A DNA stretch of 64,000 nt, taken from positions 194,728,989 to 194,792,988 of the forward strand of contig NC_041402.2 of assembly GCF_900747795.2 (NCBI RefSeq). Reading direction: 5' to 3'. A model generated the notes under the pieces. That model saw only the letters and a program-made list of their open reading frames with translations. It made no database searches and had not been told where the DNA came from. Below are positions 55,220 through 64,000 of the stretch, in pieces. Source of the DNA: Erpetoichthys calabaricus (Eukaryota > Chordata > Cladistia > Polypteriformes > Polypteridae). Numbering within the stretch: the first letter of the stretch is position 1; every line of letters begins with the position of its first letter. The translations under genes and the position numbers were made by a program.

Positions 55220-56289
55220 CTACATTATAATCGTAAAAAAGAAAGTCCAGATCTTCCATAACTCACATTTTAGATGGGATAAATTCTCTCTTAGTCAGGA
55301 CAGAGAGAGCAAAGAGGGTAGGAGGATGCGCTGATACTGTGTGTTTTCACACCAACTACGTGACAAACCACCTCAGGATCCTAGATTAGGACCTGAGTGC
55401 CAGCCATGCAATGGGTGACACCTGGGAAATGGGGAAAAAAAACAAAACAAAAAGATAAAGCTCCCTTGACAAGATAAATCGTTTTCACATCCTTTTGTGA
55501 TGAAAGTGTTAAGGCAGAGCAGCCCATCGCTAGCACGGCTGGCCAGTTATCTGTGTGTAACATCACAACCTACGGAATCCCCCCCTGTGCCTAATGGCAT
55601 AAAGAAGGGCAAGTTGGAGAGATGAGAAAGAGACAATAAGGCCACCAGAGAGACTCCATCCACCTTACATTTGAAGGCACAGTCCATGACATCAGTCCAC
55701 CTGCAGAGCCACTTAACACGACTTGTCTCTAAGACTCATGTCTTACCTTTAATCTTTATGGAAAGAACTGTTTAAGGTTTGTGATTTTAAAGCAAAAGTG
55801 TATTACAGCCAGACTTTACGAGTTTGAACTCAGTCCTTTCATTTCATTTAGCTGCTATTGTTATATTCTTGATAAGTGCTGCTCTGCTTTGTCTGTACAC
55901 CACGAGGGATGAAAGTAATGAAGTGGAGGCAGGGCACCTGGGGACTGCGATCTGTGAGGTTTAGCCCAAACATATTATTTTATTAGTAATTAAGGACATA
56001 AATAAATACAACTGAAAACTCGCTGTAGATGCCACATGGGCTGGACGGGCATCCCGGCCAGGAGAGGGAGCAGACCTGGAAGGAAGGACCGGAAAGGGTG
56101 GATGGAGAGCCCATTAAAAAGAAAAGACCTCACTGGGGTTTTTTTATTCCCCCAGCACGCTAGACGGCAGCAGCCCTGGCTGTCAGCGTCCAGTGTGAAG
56201 TCAGGATTTGAACCATTTCTCTGCTATTATGTGATATCATCTACTGTTAAATTCTGCTCTGTCCTTGTAATGTTTATATTGTATTGAGG
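55220..56289. other. No gene recognised
   Basis: Intron or upstream flank of ANAPC2. No exon or clear repeat end seen. Confidence 0.35.
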
Positions 56290-56507
56290 ATTACTTGTGT
56301 TCTGTTCGGTGTATTGTATTGTATTTTCTCTCTTTGAACTGCCTTTCCTGAGGTGTCTTCCATTGTTTTTCCTACAAGGGTCTTTACTTCGTCTTCTTAG
56401 AGAGTCGAGGCTAGGGGGCCGTCAAGAGGCAGGACCTGTTAAAGCCCATTGCGGCCCTCCTTGTGTGATTTTGGGCTACACAAAAATAAATTGTATTGTA
56501 TTGTAAA
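56290..56507 (+). mobile_element. LINE/SINE 3' end with (TTGTA)n tail
   Basis: GTGTGATTTTGGGCTACACA then AAAATAAATTGTATTGTATT is a common fish retroposon end with a short tandem tail. Confidence 0.6.
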
Positions 56508-56827
56508 TGCCAGGAAATGTAGTCTGGCAGGGCAGCCCTGCTGGAGTCACGGGGTGTGACCCAGAAATACTATGATCGGGCGATTGCCCAGGCACCGGAA
56601 GTACTCCCGGGTCTGTAATAAAAGGGGCCGCACTCCCTTATCCAGGAGAGTTGGAGTTGGGAGGACGGACAGCAACACTTAACTGGAGGAGGGCAGTATT
56701 GTGAGAAGAGAAAAAAACCTGTGTTTTTGAGGTTGTGGCGACATATTTGAGAGGATTTGGTTAATAAACCAACCTTTATTTGAACCCAGGATTGTGCTTG
56801 AGTGCTGACGCCCAGGTTTCTATCACA
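56508..56827 (+). mobile_element. Possible solo LTR or LTR part (fossil)
   Basis: It begins TGCCAGG and ends TATCACA, with TAATAAAAGGGGCCGC near 56618 and TTAATAAACC near 56760. Its layout recalls the blocks at 39128 and 40966. Class and ends are uncertain. Confidence 0.3.
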
Positions 56828-56837
56828 ACGCAAATTA

Positions 56838-56873
56838 GCAGATAGATAGATAGATAGATGTAAGGCACTATAT

Positions 56874-56918
<45 letters not shown>

Positions 56919-56919
56919 T

Positions 56920-57009
<90 letters not shown>
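56838..57009. repeat. (GATA)n microsatellite
   Basis: About 170 bases of GATA units broken once by GTAAGGCACTATAT, which resembles a retroposon tail. The longest pure run is over 80 bases. Confidence 0.98.
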
Positions 57010-57630
57010 CGATGACTCAGGCAGGCTATTTAAACGTGTGTTTGGTGATGATCAATATATGGCTGCTATTTAGAGAGTTTTCCCTATGAATGAATTCTGT
57101 GGGATTGTTCTTTCTGGCCGGGAGTTTGGTTGATTAAAGCAGCCCTGACCCATCACCTCAGGTCTGAGCCATCACTTTCAGGCAGAGGTCATGAGTGATC
57201 AGAGCAGGTGCTCTGTGCACAGATAGAGGAGAATGTGCTATTTGGGTCTTAGAGCACAGCCCATAAATCACGTAGCTCAAATGGTAGTTATCCATACCTG
57301 GCAAGTTTCATAAAAAGCTCACTGAATATGCAAAATATGAGTATTTATAATGGTGAGTAACCATCTAGATGCCAGAAGCCGTCAGAATGTGCCTTTTACT
57401 CTGCTGATCTGAGTGTACATTCATCAGCATTCCCCAATGAAGAACTGGACGATGACTGTACTGTTCTAATAGCTTCTCTTCAGCCTGCATAAGCATATAT
57501 CAATGATTATGCTACATTTTATACTGGGAGTGAAAGACGCACTTTAAAGCAAGTTAAACACATATACCTCCTTGCTTCACCATATTTCTCTCGTCTGATT
57601 ATTTCCACCATAGTTACTGAAGGGCTACAT

Positions 57631-58321
57631 CACAGGTGTCGAACTCCAGTCCTGGAGGGCCGCAGTGGCTGCAGGTTTTCATTCTATCTTTCTTCATTTG
57701 TGAGCCGTTTTTGCTGCTAATTAACCTCTTTTGCCTTAGTTTTAATTAACTTGACTCAGACCCCTTAGTTGTCTCTTTTTCCTTAAATAGCAGCCAAACA
57801 ATAATGAGACACAAAACAAGCCGCCACATGACCAGCTCACCTGTGTGCCCGTCACACAATATCTGAAAATAACGAAAGGTGAATGCCTCAGTAAGGTTGA
57901 TCTCTCAGGTCACCAAAACATTTTGATGATGTTCTTAGAAAAAAACAGAAAATCAACAGTTTTAGAAATGTCTGCTGTAGCAGAATGAGAGCAGCAACAA
58001 GCTGTGGAATTAAATAACAAGTTTGATTAACAGCAAGAATCAGCTTTTTATTAAGAGACTGGTTGGAGTGAAAATTGGTTGGAGTTTGAAATTCCAATTT
58101 AGCTGGTCATCTGTTGGCTTGTTTCACATCTCATATCTGTTTGGCTCTCATTTAATGAAGAAAGGAATAAATTCAGAGGACTGAATCCTTATAAATAGGG
58201 CTATTAAAATGAAGGGAAAATGAGTTAATTAGCAGCAAAAACTGGTCAGTGATTAAGAAAAGGGTTAGAATGAAAACATGCAGCCACTGCGGCCCTCCAG
58301 GCCTGGAGTTTGACACCCCTG
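57631..58321. mobile_element. hAT-like MITE with long inverted ends
   Basis: A 691-bp element with inverted ends of about 50 bp (AGTCCTGGAGGGCCGCAGTG / GGCTGCAGGTTTTCATTCT). It is flanked by an exact 8-base duplication GGCTACAT (57623-57630, 58322-58329). No coding capacity. A part of the same family lies at 60330-60400. Confidence 0.9.
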
Positions 58322-58644
58322 GGCTACATGGTTCACATATCTCCTGCATTTCATTAAAGAATACAATCCTAAGGAGCTAGCGCCCTCTGCTGGAAACACA
58401 GGGTGTTGTAGACTGGCGGCACCCGGCGTCAAAGCAGTGCTACTGTTCCTGTGTGGTTACCCTTTCTTTTTCAGATCCACATCCCTGACACGGCTTTATA
58501 AATACACTGAAATTAACTGCATATTGTTTATTAGTTTAATGCATCTGATTGTAATAAACCAGTAACAATATAATGGTTCACGGAATGGTCAAACTATTCC
58601 AAATACCATAGCTGCTTTAGCGCGGTTACTCTCACTGCACCTTC

Positions 58645-58705
58645 TTTTACTTCTTTCAGCTGCTCCCATTAGGGGTTGCCACAGCAGATCATCTTCTTCC
58701 ATATT
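58645..58705 (-). mobile_element. Short RTE LINE 3' end
   Basis: The reverse complement reads GATGATCTGCTGTGGCAACC then CCTAATGGGAGCAGC, the 3' end of the RTE element at 40022-40770. It is extremely 5'-truncated. Confidence 0.7.
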
Positions 58706-59690
58706 ACTCTCACTGCACCACTCGGAGCAGCTGATCGGAAAGAGAATTATCAGTATACAGCATCAAGCACACGCTGCCTCAGCCATGCTTCCTATTTGAA
58801 CTGCTTCTCACACGGCAAACGCTTCAAAACCTTTCCTGTACGGACCTCGCGGTTCAGAAAGAGGTTCATCCCAAGAGCTGTACACGCAATCAATCAGTTC
58901 ATCAAGTGCTCCTTGTAGAAATGTTTGTACTTATAAGTACAATCACCTCACTGTAAACTTGCACTACAGTTATAATATTGCACAACCTGAGCCACTTTAT
59001 AAAGCGCGTATTTACAGATGATGACGATATCACTTTTAAGATGAAATTCAGCAAAATATGTTTATTATATTATACAGATAAAACTTTAACTTCATTTAAA
59101 TAATCTATATTGTTAATAATTAAAGGACACGATGTCGCTATACTAGCAAGGATCTGGCGCTCGTTCCTTCCTCGCACTGTATGCTTCACTGGGACTGGTG
59201 TGAAGGATAGAATAATTAAACATGTACTACGAAGATATTTCACTGGTCCTTAAAAGTTTTGAAGAATCAGCGTTTTGAGCTTACAGATGGCTTAACGTCT
59301 ATTACAGAGCTGATTGTGTGGCGATTGGGTATTTGGAGAAAGAAAGGTAAGGACAGGAATTGGGGGGTTAGTACATTTGAAAGAGACTGTACTGCTGTAA
59401 TAAATTTATTGAAGGTCGCGCACAATCACTGCGCCACCGTGTTCCCATGTTTAATAACATACTTTAACTCCTATCATCATGAAAAGTACACATCTCAGTA
59501 TTTGGATTATTCAGAGAGCTGTAATATTACAAATGTAATGGATTCTGTGTCCTGTCGGAGGAAGAGAAAGCCCGTGATTCACACACATAGAGCACATAGA
59601 AGATCAAATACAATACAAAGCATTTAACGTGCTACTTTAGTTACGATGGGATTTGAGAAACTAGTAAATTAAACGATTTTAAGATGAAGT
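58706..59690. other. No gene recognised
   Basis: A 122-codon frame at 59259-59627 matches no family I know. No repeat ends identified. Confidence 0.3.
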
Positions 59691-60330
59691 TTATGATGTT
59701 CTACTTTAATGACAAAATAAACTGTGTGATTAAAGTGGAAATTTCGAGACTGAAGTTGACATTTCGTGCTTTTCTCCCACTGTGTGCCTTTTTTTTGTCT
59801 CTGTACCCTAATAAGCTTCCATATGACACTCAGACGGTGGGCTACGACTCGGCTTTTCACGACGACTTTGATATCTGACAACTTTTTATTTCGGGCACTG
59901 TGCGACTTTGTGAACCTGAGCTTTCGAGTTTCTCCAACACACTCTGTCACTCGATCAACTTCCTTTTCTTGTTTATTTCACTGTTTAAACCAACAAATAG
60001 TACGTTTTCTTTGCCTCCACTTGGTATTCGCTGAAATTCTTATATTTTCCCCCCCATGCTTTTTCCATTGTCTTTTCACAGAAGGCTGAGCTTAAGGGCT
60101 ATTTATATTGATTTGCATATTCAAAGAGGCGTAATTCTGGGAGGACTTGGGGCAGGACAGCAGGCGCGTGCGTTACTTTTCACGCTGATCGGGATTTATG
60201 TAGCGGAAGAATGTGGAAGTTTGCATATGTACAGATTCCTGCATCTGGATTTTTCTGTGCGTACGCACATTCCACTTTTGTGCTTACGCCATGTTATAGT
60301 GTGAGTTCTACACACGCCGTTATACATGAG
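59691..60330 (-). mobile_element. Probable PIF/Harbinger-like DNA transposon end region
   Basis: The right side reads, in reverse, GGGGCCTCATGTATAACGGC, then GTACGCACAGAAAAATCCAG and ATGCAAATCAATATAAATAG, a layout I associate with PIF/Harbinger-type elements. No matching left end or transposase was found, so the class is tentative. Confidence 0.35.
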
Positions 60331-61557
60331 GCCCCTGGAGTGCTACTGTGGCTGCAGGTTTTCATTCTAACTGTTGTCCTTATTAGTGACTTGTTTTTTG
60401 CAGCAAATTATTTTTTTCCCCTTCCTTTTAATTGACTTCTAAAAGACGGTTTTATTATGTGACATCGGGATTATGTTCATGTGCTTGTCTGAGAGAGCGT
60501 GGAGAAAAAGAACAATTCTATTGTGTTTGAAATGCATGTCAATAAAGCAACGCCATGTAGCCAAAGAAGCATTAGAATCATGGGAAACTAATATGATAAT
60601 GCATGACAACGATGCCCCAGTTCTTATCTGGAGCTGTCCAGAGTGCGTCTGCAACCTTCTGGGCTGTTCTCTGGTATTTATTTGCTTTATCAAAGAGACA
60701 GATGCCACATTTTTGATTTATAAATATTTCTGCAGGTTTGGAGTCCATTGTTGGATTTCATACCAGAAGGACCCATAGGCTAAGGTTTGTGATTTCACAA
60801 TCCTGAAATTGCAGCTCACAGGAAATGTGAATGACACATTTTGGAGGATTAGATGAGTCGTTCCTACATTAGTGACGGTTTGCTTTACACTGTTTTGAAA
60901 ATTTGTTACGTGCTTTCCATCAAATTAAAAACTGTCAAAGTGCTCAGGATGTCAAAGACAGACAGCAGTGGGTTTTAAAACAGATGGTTTCATAGTCTGA
61001 ATTCTCACTCTCTCCGGCTGCTGAAGCTCACCACCTACTTACTATGACGCCCCAGCTGCCTTGTGGGCAATGAGCTTCCGGAAATGGCAGAGACACACAG
61101 ATAAAATCAGAGCAGAGGCAGTTTAGGAAAAATCCAACCACAGTAACAAGCCAATAGATCAATACAGTATGTCCTCAAATGCCACTCTAGCGAATACCAC
61201 CCACAGTTATGACAATGCAAACCACAGCCCACGTAGTGAATCAGAAATCCTGCTCTCTCATGATTGTTAACAAACCTGCGGAACCCACGCTTAACACACT
61301 TAGTGACTAATCATGAGTGGTGCCTGCACAGCCAATCACTCCTCAGTATTTCAGACAATACTGTACGGTTTGGGCTGAGCAGACCGGGTGGGCATCAATG
61401 AATTATGGGTAGCGGACACGTCTGTGATGGGTTGCCACACGACCAGAGCTGGACTGACGTTTACAATCAGCAGGAGGGAGCTTTAATGGTGGCCTGCTGC
61501 CTGGCCTTGAACTCAGAGCAGCCCGTGAAATAAATTGATGGTGAAATGCTTGAATGT
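60331..61557. other. hAT-MITE fragment and unassigned sequence
   Basis: 60345-60400 (GTGGCTGCAGGTTTTCATTC) is a piece of the MITE family at 57631-58321. The 101-codon frame at 60473-60778 has no recognisable domain. The remainder shows no feature. Confidence 0.4.
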
Positions 61558-62371
61558 TATCTCTCTATTATAAAAAAAAATCTTGGGACGAGATGAGACT
61601 TTTTTTCCTGCGACGAGACGTGATCTTTTGAAGACAGACAGTTTCACGTCCCATGAGACGGTCATGTCACATCATACTTACAACCTTTGGAAGCAAGTCC
61701 CGTGAGAAGGTCACTTTTCCAAGTCATGCCCTACTTACTTTTTCAAACAAGACCACCGGCATCTAACCTCTCAGTTGTTGGAATGCTTTTGGCAGACACA
61801 CTTCCTGTGCTCTCAGCTCTTAAGCGAGCCTAGACTTTGTGCCAAGAGATTTAACCAGGCCCAGGGCTGGAAAAAGACAAAGTAGAACGTCGTAAAGAAT
61901 TTAAATACGTTGACGTGATACACTGGCAGAGCAGGTTAGAGATAATGGAAGTACGAAAATTTGAAAGTCTCAAAAAAAATGATAGTAAAGATAACATTAG
62001 TGCAAACAAATGGAAAATATTACTTGGTGAAATAATGGAACAGCAAAAAGAGATCGAATAGGTTTTGAGGATGTCTGGGGGAGAAGAGAGACAAGGCAGT
62101 GAGACAGAATAGGACAGCTGCTGTACAGGCTTTTAAACGTTTGAAGCGCCACACAAGATGCAGATCATATGGCATGGCAGAAGCAGCAGCTGATCGAGCA
62201 AAGAGGAGGTAAAAAAAACAACTGTTATGTGTTTCCCATTGTATCACCGTTTAAGAGGGGGTTTCGGAGAAGCAAGCATGTCTCCTTGGGGTGTGTTCGG
62301 CCCCCCTCTTCACAACGGGGCACAGCACTGACCTTTTCGGGAGGGGAAAGAGGGATGAAGCCCCCTAGTTA
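61558..62371 (+). mobile_element. Helitron-like non-autonomous element (copy 2)
   Basis: Same family as 54533-55219: start TCTCTATTATAAAAAAAAAT then CTTGGGACGAGA, end GAAGCCCCCTAGT. It carries an extra inner segment (about 61700-62060) not present in copy 1. Confidence 0.72.
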
Positions 62372-62751
62372 TACTGGAAAACGAGCAGGCGTTACTGCTC
62401 TACAGTGGGCACAAATCTTTTCTGTTTGGAGGGTTTCTTGTTTTTGTTCAAATCAAGTTTTGACTTTGCATGCGTCTTGTGCTCTGACAGGTGCGCAACG
62501 ATGAGAGGTGTGTACGGCTGCCACTTTTGTGATTTAAGTTATAGATGATGATTGTTGAAAAGTTTATAACATACTTGGAATTATATTTGCATGTTGTACA
62601 AGTTTTGGTATTTGTTACCATGTATTTATTTCATTTTATTTTTGTTTCAAATTTTAATGAAATTTAGCGTACGCTCACATTTTAACATTTTTTTTTCTGC
62701 TTTTTCCCTCCGAGTGAATGAATAGGCAACACAAAATGTTTTATTTTATAC

Positions 62752-63526
62752 TAGCCATGTGCGCCCAACTACGTTGTGCATGTTAAAGTTGTCTGTGAAG
62801 GGCTCCCTGTTTAAACACGGCTGTCAGTCGTGAACTGGGCCTTTCGTCGCACAGCATTAGGATTTTTTATAAGGGAAACAAAATTACAAAAGAAAACCCT
62901 TGGACATTGATTCGATAGGAACGGCCTACTCGGAATCACTGTCCGAATAGTAATTATGTGGTGGTGTAGGAGCATTTCTGCTTCTCTCCGTCCACAGTCC
63001 GTCTCGTTTTCATGATGCTGTCGTTTCCTCTCACGATCTCTTCTCAACCTTTCTCCAGTCTCGCAGGTTGCTTTGTGGCAATCCAAAGAGTAAGGCAATA
63101 TACACGGAGCAATGGTCAGAAAAGGGGGACACATAGGTATCCAGGCTCTTTAAAGCATAAATAGGGATCACTTCACTGACATGTGAGCAAGCCACGGTAC
63201 AACTGTGAGACGCGCAGCACTCGCCGGCTACAACGTAACAATAATAATTTCCAGACCGTGCTGTTACATTGTCATTCATTTTACCCACTGTCTTTCTTTC
63301 ATTCATATGTTACGTAAGCACGTACCTTTTATCTTCAGCAATCTCATTCTGTAACCAGGCCTCAGGAGCTAACCAGCGTAACACTGTCCACCACCCCTTT
63401 CGTTATTCCGGCACATTGTTGACATCCGTGAGTAACAACAACGTACTAAACTGGAAGGTGGTCTACGCATGCGTGGAATTCACGGACAAAGATCAAGATC
63501 CAAATGAAGATTATATATAAAGATTA
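62752..63526. mobile_element. Third Helitron-like family
   Basis: It starts CTAGCCATGTGCGCCCAACT and ends AAAGATCAAGATCCAAATGA then AGATTATATATAAAGATT. The same end recurs at 63704-63742, suggesting a second or tandem copy. Confidence 0.5.
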
Positions 63527-63739
63527 GTTAATTTAAAGCACAACAATGTGTTTAGTTTGAATGTCTGTGTTTTGAGGTGTGACTGGAGTACTACAGTCTT
63601 CAGTAGTATAAGCCTGGAGGAGATTCTTAATGCAATGCCTATGTTTTAGCTGTCTCTCTACTGCCATCTAGTGCTTCTTCTTCTAATTCATTCCCAGACA
63701 AACAAAGATCAAGATCCAAATGAAGATTATATATAGAGA

Positions 63740-64000
63740 TTAATGAAACACATGAGTGGAATGATTTGTGTTTTTAAATATACCTGTTGTTCTTTATTTC
63801 ATGATAGACTTGTGAATGACCATGTCTTGTTTTGACTTTATTTTAATATTTTTAAAGCGTGTCTCCTGCGCTCTGACAGTTAAACCTTAGTGCTATGATG
63901 ACACAGGGACTGAAGAGGCTACACGACATGTTATGTTATTTTTTATTAATGAAACACATATGTGAGTGGAATCATTTGTGTTTGTAAATGTACCTGTTGT
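63740..64000. repeat. Direct repeat of ~205 bp at the right edge
   Basis: TAATGAAACACATGAGTGGA then ATTTGTGTTTTTAAATATAC at 63741 returns at 63947 as TAATGAAACACATATGTGAG and ATTTGTGTTTGTAAATGTAC. The array runs off the window. Confidence 0.65.

Noticed and set aside
59259-59627. 122-codon frame as a host gene
   Set aside because: No domain or splice signals and it is surrounded by transposon debris.

Overview
The window looks like nuclear DNA of a ray-finned fish with a repeat-rich genome. Genes have GT-AG introns and there is a CpG island. Tc1, hAT, Tigger-like and Helitron DNA elements, CR1, L1 and RTE-type LINEs and tRNA-derived SINEs fill most of the rest. The repeat mix would fit a non-teleost lineage such as bichir or reedfish, but that is inference from style and no species marker was tested.

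Two host genes are supported. RNF208, a RING finger protein, lies on the + strand. Its CpG-island promoter is near 3.65-4.35 kb and its single coding exon is at 7190-7934. The coding exon is split between two reading frames at a G/C-rich homopolymer stretch. ANAPC2, the cullin-like subunit of the anaphase-promoting complex, lies on the - strand. Its last ten coding exons (24104-47991) join in frame to give the C-terminal 533 residues. The N-terminal roughly 290 residues were not found and probably lie beyond 64000. The two genes are tail to tail; they are near neighbours in human as well (9q34.3).

Layout: 1-2.9 kb holds two degenerate minisatellites. 3.65-8.04 kb is RNF208 with its intron. 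8.19-12.62 kb is a satellite-like array of ~325-bp units split by a CR1 LINE. 12.6-23.9 kb is intergenic DNA with Tc1-like elements and a 31-bp minisatellite arranged in 155-bp higher-order units. 23.9-48.0 kb is ANAPC2, whose introns carry a LINE with a complete Tc1 inside it, Helitron-like blocks, solo LTR candidates, an RTE LINE and a 1.7-kb hAT element. 48-64 kb is upstream intron or flank, made of nested transposons: L1 with a Tigger-like element holding a hAT MITE, CR1 with a hAT MITE, a Tc1, a BED-finger hAT, Helitron-like elements and a long GATA array.

I found no bacterial-type system, CRISPR array, rRNA or functional tRNA gene. The most unusual structures are the phased CCAAT-box minisatellite, the nested insertions with readable target-site duplications, and the cluster of several Helitron-like families.
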